From Ostrinia nubilalis (taxonomy: Eukaryota; Arthropoda; Insecta; Lepidoptera; Crambidae), in contig NC_087107.1 in NCBI RefSeq assembly GCF_963855985.1, positions 3,410,001 to 3,474,000 of the forward strand: a DNA stretch of 64,000 nt. Direction: 5' to 3'. Below the pieces are notes generated by a model. The model saw nothing but the letters and a program-made list of their open reading frames with translations. It was not told where the DNA came from and did not search any database. The translations under genes were made by a program, and so were the position numbers. Shown here in pieces: positions 35,158 to 47,333 of the stretch; positions within the stretch are counted from its first letter, which is position 1, and each line of letters begins with the position of its first letter.

Positions 35158-36292
35158 TAGATTTTACATTTTCTTATACTGTCATTTTTATTTTTTGCAT
35201 TTTTACATAAAAAGCGGAATAATCAATATTTTGATTATGAAAATTAACGACTCTACAACAGAATATCCCAATAAAACATCATAGAATTCATCGGCAGCAA
35301 CCAGATCTAACAATTTCAGATTTATTATAATATTATGTATTTAATTTGGTATTGGAAATATAAAGATAAAAGTATATTATGACAACAATATTAAAAAAAA
35401 ACAACCGAATTGAGAACCTTCTCCTTTTGTTAAAGTTGGTTAAAAATAAAGAGACAAGATTTTTCTGTAATAAAACTAGTTGAAAAAGTAATAACTTGTT
35501 TAAATCATTATTATATTTGCTATGATATATTAGTCCAGCTTTAGTAATTCCCAACTTTAAATAAGAAAACAGAAATCATTTTTTTCTTCAATATAATTTT
35601 TTTTAGAGTTGTAGCCGGATATAATAATTAGTTGCGTGACAATGATTCATGTTAAAAAGCTTGTATTATGTATGTAAGTATAATTAAATACCTAAAACAA
35701 ATCCAGTTGGCATATTATCATTCTCCCGACGGCGGCGGCGGCCGGGGCGGGCGGTAAAGCGAGCTTTTTTAAGCTTTCGTATTTTATTATATTCATGGTT
35801 TTCTTTGCGGTACAAGCCTTTAAGGTTTTACTATCTTTATACGTTATTAACCTTTTAAGGGTAAATAGGTATAATACTAAACTTTTCCCCATTTTCTTCT
35901 TATCACATAAAGTTACAACTTCTAGAATAACCTCGGTTACCTACTAATTTACAAATACCTACAACAGGTTCTTTCAATATAATATGTTTTAACAATATAA
36001 GAAATAGTAACAATAAATTACTTTTTTGATCTTCAAGACTTCTAGCTCGTTGATGTCTTTTTCAAAGTTGTAAATTAATTCACTATTTATCAATAAGTCT
36101 CATTAATCAACAGAAGATCGTAATTTATAAACATTAACATCATACAGATTATTGTGTCAAAGTTCATTCATCAAGTGTCATATGAGAGAAGTCTTCATTA
36201 CAACAACTAACCTATCAATTCTTTCATAGATTTATTGCATTATATGCAAGTTATACCTAGAGTTATGGTTGATATAAAGGCAAAGTACTCAC
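35158..36292. other. Intronic DNA downstream of HGTX exon 1
   Basis: No gene. 35393-35455 is a decayed piece of the GAAGTCGGTT-ended repeat (GAATTGAGAACCTTCTCC, AAAGTTGGTT). 35724-35755 is a short GGCGGC-rich island. Confidence 0.5.
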
Positions 36293-36599
36293 TAGACTGC
36301 AACCGGTCTCTCCACGCCATCGGGTTGGAGACCAGCCCTTGGAAGCCAGGCCAGTAGAGCGGCTTGTGCTGAAGGTAGTGCGCCATCCCCGCCGCCGCAG
36401 CCGCCAGAGACAACCGAGGCGTCAACAGCCCAGCACCCACGTTAGATCCCACTGCTGGGCGCGACAGTATATGGTCAATCCCGTGAGGATTCGGCGCTGG
36501 AGGAGGCGCCTCCGCCAAAGAACTCAGCGCCGCCAGCGGAGCCCCAAAACCACCCTCCAAACCCCGCGACATCGGAGGCGAACCACGCAATTCGGACAT
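36293..36599 (-). CDS. HGTX: HGTX/Nkx6 exon 1 (N-terminus, residues 1-102)
   Basis: From the ATG at 36599 the exon encodes 102 residues plus one base. NKX6 landmarks appear in order: PLAALSSLAE at 21-30, HGIDHILSRP at 39-48 (the Groucho/TLE-binding repressor motif), an alanine run at 66-70, and LYWPG followed by AWRDRL at 81-100. A GTGAGT donor starts at 36292. The exon ends in A, and exon 2 starts in TG, so the joined reading frame passes through SM-SNGAL. An in-frame GTG lies 12 bases upstream, but the ATG is the better start because a TAA closes the frame just above. The N-terminus is much shorter than in vertebrate NKX6 proteins. Confidence 0.93.
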
Positions 36600-36735
36600 A
36601 TTCGTAGTCACAAACCGAACACACGCTCCAGCAAATTAAAACATCTCGAACACCGAACGGCGAACGTTCGACCACTCGCGCGCCGCGACACCAAATGAAA
36701 AGCGAGCTCCTGGGCGCAAACAAAAAAAAGTGAAT
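36600..36735 (-). other. HGTX: Predicted HGTX 5' leader with a two-codon uORF
   Basis: CpG-rich compared with its surroundings, as expected of a developmental promoter. It holds one upstream ATG at 36644-36642 read as ATG TTT TAA, a minimal uORF ending 37 bases before the main ATG. The transcription start near 36735 is inferred from the TATA-like box, not seen. Confidence 0.45.
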
Positions 36736-36758
36736 TGAGAACGCCCAGTCAATCTAAA

Positions 36759-36768
36759 CCTTATATCG
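36759..36768 (-). promoter_or_regulatory. HGTX: TATA-like box of HGTX
   Basis: CGATATAAGG on the minus strand, with an initiator-like TCAATT at 36737-36732, about 25-30 bases downstream. The spacing suits an insect core promoter. It could be chance in AT-rich DNA. Confidence 0.4.
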
Positions 36769-39063
36769 CTGACGCCGCCCAAAGATGAAACACGCACAGA
36801 AATACGCTCCTCTCGCTCCTTCTTGTACCGGCCAGATAGGGACAGACTGCTCCTGGTGTTAACACGAGAGCGTAGATTTAACGAATCGCTATTTGATGGC
36901 GCTTCTTGTCTCTTTATAATTAAGTCGGGTGCAGTTTTTGCGGTCCCCCCGCGCGTGCATTCCCCTCTAGCGGCCGCGCTAAAAACTATTATGCGATATA
37001 ATAAGGCAGTTTATTTTGAAACGATAATAGCAATAATGGCCGGAAGGATCGTTTGTCGTCGTATAATTTATGTGACAAATATTTTATTAATTGACAGCGC
37101 CGTGAATGGCACTCGAGGTCGGAAGGAAGCGAAACACCCATTGAATTAGAGACATCTGCTGGGGTTCTGAGATCGTGTAGATTTTATGCTCCATTACCAC
37201 ATATTGGTGTATTATATTAATTGATTAAACGTACCAGTCAATTAATTTTAAAATATGTATACTTCTTACTACAATAAAATAGGTAGTCCAAGTTTCATTA
37301 AACTTTATATTGTTTTTTTTTACTTTTACAAAACTTCTTTAGCTGTCTCTGTCTGTGTAATGAACTTAAAAATTTAAATCAGTAGTAAGTACACAAAAAA
37401 AAATTCAATCATTGGTCGACTAAATGCTGAAATTCGACCATTCACAGCTATATGTATATGCCTCTAAATGAATGAATTATCTGATCTTCCCGTATGTATA
37501 AAACTCTATCTGTATGTAACAATCTTAATTTTCAATTTTATTTCTGCACCCAAAATCAAACTTACAAACTGACCCTTTATATTATTTAATCTGAATCAAA
37601 AACACGTTACAAGATCAAGATAAAATATAAAAAAATAGTCCATTCACGCCTTAAACCAGTTCCATCCCCAAAGTCATAGGAAATGAGACTCCATTCACAC
37701 ATCCCATCAAAACACCGAAATCAATTAAAGAAACTCGGTATCCGGTCCATTCATGACCAATCCCATACAAAAAATGACCAAACGAATACAAAAAACTGCC
37801 TCAGAACAATTTATGGTCGAAAAATATGACCACAGAGTTTATCCTAGTTTTTTACTTTTTTTGATGATGGTTTATGGATGCTTATTGGGGTAGTTATAGA
37901 TTTTTTATTTGAAAATTCGAGGATTACCTTCCTCGCTTCAACAACAGAGTACCTAATTAACTGTGGTATCGAATGAGGGCTGATACGTCAATATTAAGTA
38001 CCTCTTTCTGCTTCTTTCTTCCTTTCAATGGACTCTTGGCCATTTTATCAGACGTCGATTAAATTTTTCAAGCAAAGGAAAATCAGTGGTAGTTAAAAAT
38101 CAGTCCAAAGCATCTTTTCTAGATCTGGATGTAATTTTTATGAGTTGATAGAGAAAGAAGTTAGTTACATTTCCTCAAGCTAAACCTCATGCTGTATAGC
38201 ATAAGCATGTTCCAAGCCGTCAATTGTAGAGCATACTATACATACATACACTCTTCAGACAAATATTTTATTAAAGAAAGAAAAAAAACATTTTACTTGC
38301 ACAGATCAACCTGTCTTCAATGAAAGAAAAGCCTTTATTAACTGAGGTCAACCTGTCTTCAGGATGTAAAAATCTATTTCATTGATAAAAGTCTGTGGTT
38401 TCAAATTACCTTGAAATAATACTAAGGCAAGTCACTGCCTCTATGATTTATGTAATGTGGGAAACACATTAATTTTTAAAACAAGCTTCATACATTTAAT
38501 GAGCGCACACTACGTAATCAATTAATAGTTAAAGTCAACAACTATAGCTAAGATTAATGCCAATAAAGCTTAAATACAGGGTTGCAACTAGACTATAGCA
38601 CATCAATACCTATTGTGGCACCTTAACTTGTTGTAATACAGACTATTTCCCAACAAAAATGTGTCTTAGCATACACGTCATACGTTTATCAACTGTCAAT
38701 GTTTGCCGCACAAAAGTCAAAATCCATTGAGGGTATCAATTACTCCCTTCTATTGACGCAGTCGGGTAAACGATTTGTACCGGCCGGATGTGACATAATA
38801 CCGCATTACAGGACGAGGTGGGGCCTCAGTGCGAGCGGGAGATATGTCAAAAAGTCTGCCAAGTGCCAAGTTTAAAGCTGAGAAAAGACGTAACTAGCCA
38901 AGTTGATAGCCAAGAAAATACGGGGCTGGGCAAGATTAAAATCAAGAAATGACAAGCTGGCCATGTTTAGAGTTATAATAATTGTAAGCCATATGAGAAA
39001 GAGGCTCAAAAAACTGAACTCCGACAAACGTTCGCGTTTCTTCGTTATTTCGTTACTCTGACA
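36769..39063. other. Region upstream of HGTX, possible regulatory DNA
   Basis: No gene. 36780-37000 stays GC-richer than the rest. The plus frame at 36823-37149 shows no family motif. No repeat could be bounded. Confidence 0.4.
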
Positions 39064-40032
39064 CTATTTAATGGGTGCGCCAAAGTTCACCTAAATTTTC
39101 AACTCCGAAAATTGGAAGTCCGAAAATGTTCTTCCTAAAATTTTTCATCCTATCAATCACAATTCCTAACTACTCTGTCTCTAATGTTCATAATTCCGAA
39201 TCATTCAACATCATAATGTCATTAGCAATAAACATCTATTATACTTTATTTGTTCTCCTAGATTTTCTAAACATAACCATATTTTACACTATTATTCTAA
39301 GTCATATCTTTTTTGTTTAGATTTCTTTCTTTGACGATATATTAAAGTTCAAGTTTGTTGGCATTAGCACGTATAGGTACTTGAGTCCCGCTCCAGTCAT
39401 TCAGTCAATTTCCAGAAACGAATCGGTCCTATTCATAATTATTGGTTTAGGTTAGGTTAGAACTGTGACCATAACGCACGAGCCGAGCGAGCGAAGCCAG
39501 AGTCCCGCTCTAGTCATTCAGTCAAGTTCCAGAAACGAATCGGTCCTATTCATAATTATTGGTTTAGGTTAGGTTAGAACTGTGACCATAACGCACGAGC
39601 CGAGCGAGCGAAGCCAGAGTCCCGCTCCAGTCATTCAGTCAAGTTCCAGAAACGAATCGGTCTATTCATTATTATTGGTTTAGGTTAGGTTAGAACTGTG
39701 GCCTTACGTTTCATTCGCGAAGAACGTATTTCTGTACGTAGTATTTATTATTATTCTATGGTATGAGTGAAAATATTATGGTAATATTTAGGGATAAAAA
39801 TGTTATGATAAAAAACAGTAGGAGTTTAAATATATTTACATAAATGATATTATTAATTACAATTTTCGGAAACATGAGTGTTATGAACATCGCCGGTAGC
39901 ACTACAAATAGTATGAATGAAAACTTTAGGATGAAAAATTTTAGGAAGAGTGATCATTCGGATTTAAAATCGTTAGGAAGAACCATTTCGGGTAAATAAC
40001 TTTAGGTGAGCCAATATGGACCCCTATTTAAT
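39064..40032. mobile_element. 951-bp TIR element with 9-bp target duplication (MULE-like?)
   Basis: CTATTTAAT at 39064-39072 and 40024-40032 brackets 39073-40023. The element begins GGGTGCGCCAAAGTTCACCT and ends with the inverse of GGGTCCATATTGGCTCACCT. Further inward both ends share GTTCTTCCTAA and CCTAAAATTTTTCATCCTA in inverted orientation. The stems are imperfect. The middle holds a 117-bp satellite. There is no transposase. A 9-bp duplication with long inverted repeats is typical of Mutator-like elements, but the class remains an inference. Confidence 0.75.
39383..39703. repeat. 117-bp tandem repeat, about 2.75 copies
   Basis: Units start with GAGTCCCGCTC at 39383, 39500 and 39617. Each contains CAGAAACGAATCGGTC, ATAATTATTGGTTTAGG, TTAGGTTAG, and GCACGAGCCGAGCGAGCGAA. 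The copies differ at only a few sites. Confidence 0.95.
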
Positions 40033-41770
40033 ACTAACTTGACTTAACTCAGACACTACGCTACTCTGACAAGGGTAAAACGCCTATGTCGGCGTAGCGT
40101 AATGTCGAAGAACCTTTAACCTTTGTCGAACTGTTAAAATGTATTGTTAACTTAGCTCATAACTACTATTTTGCACACCTTATTAGCAATTTAAACTTGT
40201 TGGCTAATAATAATAATAAGATGTTGCTTACTACAACGTTCGAAACATCGTTTTGTTATCCAATTTAGTATGAAAACATAATTATTAAAAGCTTTCGTAA
40301 GTAAAATATTTTTAAATGAAGATTTTAGAATCTACTCGTGTTTAAATAGTTTTATTTCTTAATACAGACCTTCACTCGCCTGCAGTGAGGCCCCACCTCA
40401 CCCTCTTCCCTACAAAGGGTGCGCTGGCCATTCATCCCGACATCAATTAGGGACACCTTTGCTTTGTCCCGATTTTATCATCGGTCTATTATAAGCTTAT
40501 GATAGGGACAACTTTTGTTAAATCCCCACAAACAATTTTAAACTTTATTCACAACGAATAAAACTTAATTACGTGTGTGGTGGAGTTGGATAAACAAAAT
40601 TTAATTTTGATTAATCCACCACCGTTTAATTTAAAGAAGGATTAAATTATTGCGACAAATTACCAATTAGTCTGTAAGTACTTTAATTTAATAAAGGGAT
40701 TATGTAGAACGTTAATTAAAAGAACAAATTAATATTATCATTTAAATATTTTTTTATTTACAAACGTTTGTTTAAGTAGCAATGAAACAGGTTTAATATA
40801 AAATGGAATCAAACTCAAACAAACGGCTAGAAAGCTAAAATCAACAGCTTTAAAATTTTATCTCTACAAAAAGCACATAACGAACTTATTACATCGGAAC
40901 TCCCACCACATTTAATTCGGAGAACGTATTGCGGCCTCCACACTCGCAAGCTCCAACTTTAAATGCCAATAAAAAAATAGATTCAGAGCTTCAGGAATGA
41001 AGAATCGACTCCCGTAATCTACGATATAGAGCGGGACGCCGCTAGCGGCTGATAGAGACATAAAACAAATACGGCGCTCTGATTGGCTGTTAGAGATCAA
41101 GCCACGCCCTCCCCACCCTCTTGCGCACGTGTTTTTGTTGCACACACACGATATTCGGACTTCGCAGCGAGCGGACGTGCCACATCTATGAATGAAACTT
41201 TCATGAATTTACGTTTCCATTTTGTACACAATATTTCATGTGAACATTTTATATTGGAAGCTGATAGCTACGTTTGGGATGTTTCCGTTGTTTGTCTTGG
41301 TAGGGTGACTATGCTAGTGTGAGGATAAGGATTTATTTAATAAAGTTTGGAATTTAAGTAAATACAATAGAGAACGTGTTATAATATATTTTAACTAAGG
41401 CAAACTAACATTAACGATGAACAAATAATATGTTTTTATATCACCAACTCTATCCTTAATATGTAAGCAGGCACTGTCAACTTTATCATGGGTACCTAAT
41501 TAAAGAAAAAAGTTATCACACTGTTAGGTAATGATTTATTTCATACCCGGGTTTTCTATTTCTTAACCAATTTAAAAAATGGTCTGTCTTATCTTATAGT
41601 TAATGGCTGCAACTGTTTTAATTGAAACATCGTAAAAAAAATAAGATACGGCTTTGATATCAATTAAAGAAAAAAAAACTATTAAAAGTGCTCGAGATCA
41701 AATTAAAACTTATGGTCATTAATTTTGATCCTTTAATACATATTACCAGTATTTAATACATATACATAGT
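40033..41770. other. Intergenic DNA, nothing recognised
   Basis: No gene. Short frames at 40912-41322 on both strands are chance. Confidence 0.4.
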
Positions 41771-41846
41771 AGCGCAGGACCGTTCATTGTGGAAAACCTT
41801 GGGGGAGGCCTTTGTCCAGCAGTGAACGTCATTTGGCTGAAACGAA
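41771..41846 (+). mobile_element. RTE LINE 3' end, very short
   Basis: AGCGCAGGACCGTTCATTGT, GGGGGAGGCCTTTGTCCAGC, then CATTTGGCTGAAACG. It is nearly identical to 20275-20338, so both come from one subfamily. Confidence 0.85.
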
Positions 41847-42295
41847 TACATATTAACTAATGACGTATCTGACACAATAAACAAACTCACTCTCCCTACA
41901 AACCGTGTTAAATTCGTCACTTCGCAAACTGCACCATCTGAGCAGTTAGTTTTTAATCTCCAAATGCGAGCACTAAATCAAATCAATCGCCTTAATATCA
42001 CTAAACAAACTAAATTAAATCATCCGTGCCCTACAATGACTCGAGGGTCCCATAATTATATTATTTGGGGTGCCATACACCCCTGTATTGACAACGCCGT
42101 GACCGTTATTATTAAATAAATTAAATGGAATTATAACGCTCCATTTACTTTCAGTTTTGAAACATTCGGCTAAATGAAATTGAGTGTTTTGTTATTCTAT
42201 TCATTTAATGTAGCGATGGTAATTTAATTTTTGAGATGACACCTTTTTAATGGGTGTTTAGAAATAATCTTAATCACTACATATTTTAAATTAAA

Positions 42296-42444
42296 ACAAA
42301 GTCGTTTTTCTGTCTGTCCTATGTATGCTTAAATCTTTAAAACTACGCAACGGATTTGGATGTGTTTTTTTAATAGATATAGTGATTCAAGAGGAAGATT
42401 TTAAGTATACTTAGCACCCGTACGAAGTCGGGGCAGGTTGCTAG
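42296..42444 (+). mobile_element. Helitron-like 3' terminal fragment
   Basis: Holds AAAACTACGCAACGGATTTG, GATTCAAGAGGAAG and CCCGTACGAAGTCGGGG, ending GCTAG|T. A short stem (CCCG/CGGG) precedes CTAG, as in Helitrons. The 5' end is not identifiable. Confidence 0.5.
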
Positions 42445-43532
42445 TCAAAGATAAAGGTAATAAATAATATCAATATTTAGAGTAAAATTACAACCTTAGT
42501 CAAAGTTGGAGAACACATAGAGACATAAATAAGCGAATTGGATTCAATATCACCAAAAGCATACTCCCAAAGCTCTCTTAAAATGACATATTACAGTGAG
42601 CTAAATTGTTAAGTTTAAAAATACCTAGTTTACCAACAATGAGCTTTTAAGCTCCTTGGATTATGTTAGATAATCTAACTCTTTTTCAATACAACAATTA
42701 GGTACTTACATAATAAATCAATCACAATTTCAAAACTTACTACATAGCATAGAGTTTTGCTAGAGTTCAAAAAATTAAATGTATTAATAAGACAGAAAAA
42801 TATTGCAGCTAACTGAAATTTTTCTTCGGTACTGAAGTGGTTGAAACCACGAATAAGATTGTTGTCGATGGATAAATATACAAACAGAATTATTACAAAA
42901 CGCAAACAAATCTGTAATACCTTCCATTGAAAACAATCTCAGATTTCCAACCTGTAAATAGCCCGCAAATAATTTCGTAACAAAAACATAAATACACCCT
43001 GCTTCTTTCATTTCCTCGACCCATTGGGGCTGTGGCTGAACCTTATGTGGTGGAGATAGGAATGGATTTAGAGGGAGAAAGCAGGAATGAAAGGTGAAAT
43101 ACAATAAACATGGTACACAGGTGTATCGGTGGCTATTGGAAAACTTGTAGAATTAACGGACGCTGCGAAACAGGGGTCGGAGGGATGGGACGGTGTAAGA
43201 TTATTAGTCGAGTTGTCGATAAGAAGAAAATTCTCTTTTAATCGTCTCTATTTTATGTTTAATGTGTGTATTCAATTTCTATTGTTGATGAATATTAGTA
43301 AGTAAGTTCGAAAGTTGGAGTGAAAAGTATAAAAAACTTCTATAATTCCGCAGCTTTTTACGTGTTGTTTAGCGAACTTTCAAAGTTGCAGAATTTTCAT
43401 TACCCTTTTGGTTCATAGTTTGGTTAGTAAGTACTAAAAATCAGAACTACTACATCATGCTATGCAATTTTAGTTAGATAGACTTCAACTTGGCTATTAG
43501 ATAAATAATGATAACAACTCACTCTCATTAAG
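42445..43532. other. Intergenic DNA, nothing recognised
   Basis: No gene. The minus frame at 42784-43104 has no family features. Confidence 0.4.
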
Positions 43533-43668
43533 TCATACCCAGTTTCTGGCCTGGGGGGGGGGGGGTAAATCATACCCGACTTCTGGCCGAGGGGGCAGTC
43601 ATGCCCAGCTTATGACCTGGGGAGAGGAGAGGCGGGGGAGTCATACCCAGCTTCTAGGCTAAGATTAA
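43533..43668. repeat. G-rich imperfect tandem repeat
   Basis: Four loose units of the type GTCATACCCAGCTTCTGGCC followed by a G-run. The first G-run is 13 bases (43553-43565). The plus strand could form G-quadruplexes. Confidence 0.75.
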
Positions 43669-45371
43669 ATAGATTTCCAGGAGGGAGCAGCTGGCCCGCC
43701 CATGGGAACGGCGAATAGATAGGTAGGTACGTGGGTTTAACTCAGAAAAACTAAATAACAGGTAGGTATTGCGTGTACATCGAAATGATCTTCATAGCAA
43801 TGTCTTGTAGCCTAGGCAGAGTGTACCTGCCTCAGCTATACTTATTGTTAGAAGTAAATAAATTAATACCTACTTATACATTTTTATACTTTACTTGGAC
43901 GAAGATATGACTCTAACAACACTTATGAACACTTTATTTGCATAAATCGCCAAATATACCACCGCGGAGACCCTAATCGCGTCTCCGCGTTCCATTGAAT
44001 CGTATGAGCGTATGGATTTTTTGCGATATTTTTCACAATTTCTATTTAAAAAAATTACCTATCGATATCTTACTTTATTCTGATGAATAAATGTCATAAG
44101 AAGTTTTTCTCTAAAACTGATAGTATGGCTAGAAAAAAATATTTTCTATCCACGCAGTACGCGCCGGCAGCGTTCGGATCGGATATAATGACGTCATCGG
44201 TCCCGCGCCGGGCGGTCAGTGAACTTTTTTAGTAATTTGGCCATAACTTTGTCAATTTTTGTCGTAGAACAAAAATTTTTGGACTGTATATTATGTATTT
44301 CGTAGACCTATAAATCTGCATTCACAGCTAAAAATCGAAATGATCCTCATTGCAAACAATAAAAGAAAAACAAGTTAATTTAATTGTTATGATTTATTTT
44401 ACGACACAATCTCAACAACTCGTGGCTTTTAGTTAGATTCAAAAACCGTGTATTTTATTTTGTTCTATCGATAGTTTGAAAGCCATCCCTATCTCCAAGC
44501 GAGTGCAAAACCTAAACATTAATTTTATAGCTCACTAGTGATTTCCCGCGGAGTCGCTTACACCTCTTTATCGGGCACCTGAATTAAAAACAATAAATTG
44601 TTCACCGAACGAATGAAGCCAAGTTTCAATTAAAAAAGTTCACCCACTGTTTATTATTTCAATAAATAACTCGATATTTATAAACGACTGTTGTTATGTA
44701 AGAAAAGTTTCATATTAAATATTTTCGGGGAATATTTAACTACGAATGGAGACGGTTTTTAATATTTTAAAGGTTGATATGGCAGAAACATCATAACATC
44801 AGGTGCGAATGCGGTCAAATACCTGCCGTCTTGCATAAAAAAAAAGTTATTTTTAAAACCAATTGTTTTATTGCAAAGCCTTATGTCATAGATGCATTGC
44901 GCCTAAAATATCAAGCAGTGTCCAACAAGCAATGGTGAACGATTAGGAAATGTTGAAAGTAAAATGTCTGCTTTTAGTACAAAATCAGTGTGCATTAAAA
45001 GACAAGGGCAAAACCTAGGACGGCGCAAGAAGCTAGTCCATAAATATAATAACACTAACAATTATAGTTTAAAACAATAACAGCTATAATGTCTACCAAA
45101 ACAGCTGATGCCTAACGACCCTCCGTCCCTACTCAGTCGTTCTAGCAATTAACACCAACTAATTATGAGTCGTTTGAGATCGCGATAGCCATTACACTCA
45201 ATCTCCATAAATATGATAGCCATTACGCTCAGTCTCCATAAACATGATGACCATTAGAGTCGTTTAGTCTAAATAGTTTGGTCAATTGATCCTCAGAACT
45301 CAACTGCTCGGTCAGTTTTGAGAAAATCTAGATGATGATGGAATAAAGTTATGAAATTCATTAATTGGCTA
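43669..45371. other. Intergenic DNA with one GC island
   Basis: No gene. 44150-44215 is GC-rich, with ATGACGTCAT (a perfect CRE-type palindrome) at 44188-44197. It may be regulatory or part of an unrecognised transposon. Confidence 0.35.
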
Positions 45372-45489
45372 ATGCCCGTTTTTACAATCAATCCCTAATT
45401 TTTAAGTGACCCTTATGGTGACAAATAACAGGCATTTTGTTTTTATAGGAGTCACTTAAAAATTAGGGATTGATGGTGAAATCAGGCAT
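45372..45489. mobile_element. MITE of the ATGCCCG family, copy 2
   Basis: The left end has ATGCCCGTTTTTACAATCAA then TCCCTAATTTTTAAGTGAC. The right end is the inverse, with GTCACTTAAAAATTAGGGAT and finishing CAGGCAT. 118 bp, almost all stem. Confidence 0.85.
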
Positions 45490-45605
45490 GAGTACATATA
45501 TTTAATTTAATATTTTCAACCGTGTAAGTTGCATAAATGCTGTTGAGTTTCTCAATAAATAAAGCAAATAAGCAGCAGCGCTCTCTGAAAAACATCAACC
45601 TTTTA

Positions 45606-45716
45606 AACTGCGATCTCCAACCCGCCTGCCAAGCGTGGGGATTATGGCAAAACCCTCCAGTATAGTGGAGGAGGCTCATAGTCCAGCAGTGGACTGTAAA
45701 GGGCTGTTGATGATGA
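45606..45716 (+). mobile_element. LINE 3' end with a GATGAT tail
   Basis: CTGCGATCTCCAACCCGCCT, AGCGTGGGGATTATGG, GGAGGAGGCTCATAGTCCAG, CAGTGGACTGTAAAGGGCTG, then TTGATGATGA. It is a LINE family distinct from the GACGTCATTTGGCTG one. Confidence 0.7.
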
Positions 45717-46158
45717 AAGCAAATAAATCTAAATAAAGTGGGTTATATTTTTATATTACTTACAAATAAGGTAACACAATGTTACTAAAATGTAAAGTTA
45801 TACAATGTGTTGTAATCTTTATTTTTTGCTCCACTAGTCTTTGAAGATATTTGGCTAATAATAGAGCAAACTAGTCTCTTTACTTTGAACATCTGTGTAA
45901 ACTAAGAAACCATGAATTGCTACTGAAAGGAAAAAATACCGACTCATATTAGTCATGTAACATTTTTTACTCATCTAATAAAAGGAACCAATCAAGTAGA
46001 AGAAGTTACAATCACGTTACATTGCAGTTTTTACTAGCAAAATGTTTTACAAAAAACCTTATCAATGACAATCTTTATCACTTGCGATGCGAACTACTTT
46101 TTTATCACATCAAGTAGTGATAAACTATTGATTTAAAATTTTGTACTTGCTCATACGG

Positions 46159-46230
46159 TCTTCGGTAGTATAGTGGTCAGTATCCCCGCCTGTCACGCGG
46201 GAGACCGGGGTTCGATTCCCCGCCGGAGAG
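46159..46230 (+). tRNA. tRNA-Asp (anticodon GTC)
   Basis: 72 nucleotides with a complete cloverleaf. The acceptor stem TCTTCGG pairs with CCGGAGA with one T-G wobble. The anticodon stem CCCGC/GCGGG closes loop CTGTCAC with anticodon GTC. The T stem CGGGG/CCCCG closes loop TTCGATT. Internal promoter boxes are intact (A box around TAGTATAGTGG, B box GGTTCGATTCC). A TTTTTTT Pol III terminator lies at 46234-46240. No intron. Confidence 0.96.
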
Positions 46231-47333
46231 AACTTTTTTTGTCATTTGTTTTTTTTTTGTAATTTTTATTTAATTTTCTATTTAAAAATAGTTGAACTGT
46301 CATTAAATTTCTAACTGAGAAACTGATTGGAGCAAGATTTTATAAAATTATTTTTGTGATACATACTAAGTACTTGATGAGTCCTTGGGATATAAGGAAG
46401 GTGGACTACTATGAAATAATAAATATCAATATGTAGACTTTCATGAAGGTAAACGTATTTGACTTTTTGTTCTAACTTACATTAACATTACTTGTACAAA
46501 TTAATTAACCCAATCTAATCGAATTGAGTTTTATCAATACGTACACTACAGCGCCATCTATAGATGATAACTAGAAGCGCAGTTCCTATACACTTAATCA
46601 AAGATATTAACAGAATCTACACATTTATAAATACACTTCGCAAAACGACCATTTCAGTATAAAACAAACATCCAACTAGCATCAACTAACACCATATTTT
46701 CGTGGACGAATCTAGAACGAGACATTAGCCGAAACCGCCCCGTAAATCTTGTCAATTAACTGGCACTTACCCCCTAACCCCCTAAGGGGAGGGGGACAAA
46801 TTGAATTTGTTTGACGTTCTCTTAATGTTAAGGCGCTGTTGTTTGCGAAATTAGTTTTTAGAACAAGCGATAATCACTTGTTTCGATGGCTCGGAGTTGC
46901 AATTGATGGTGTTTTTATGGCGTTATTAAGAATCAATTAGGTTTATTTCAAAGGCTTACACAAGTGGTTTATATTACTCACTTCATGGGAACTACTACTT
47001 GACTTAGAATAAATATTAATATTGGAACTAACTATGAGTAAGAACCTATAAAAAAATAATTATGATCGTCGCCGCCATGATAGCAAGAACGACGACAGCT
47101 CATCAAGCTAAAAATTGTGTTATCTTATTTATGGAGTTGTCAATAGGAGCTATTTTGCATAATTTATTACCGAAATCATGTCTCATGGTTAAATAAACAT
47201 AACTTATAATAACTTATATACTTGTAGTATGTACTTATAATCTATTGTATGTAGATTACAGTTTAATTTTCTGTCGACTCTACATACTTGTAGTCTGCTT
47301 AGAGCAGGACTCTGAAAATATCCGTGTAAATTT
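46231..47333. other. Intergenic DNA, nothing recognised
   Basis: No gene. 46766-46800 is a C-then-G-rich inverted stretch (CCCCCTAAGGGGAGGGGG). Confidence 0.4.

Noticed and set aside
36339..36698. 119-codon plus-strand arginine-rich protein
   Set aside because: It is the antisense shadow of HGTX exon 1 and its GC-rich leader.
38332..38361. Tandem repeat of TCAACCTGTCTTCA
   Set aside because: Only two copies of a 14-base word with unrelated spacing; too little to call.
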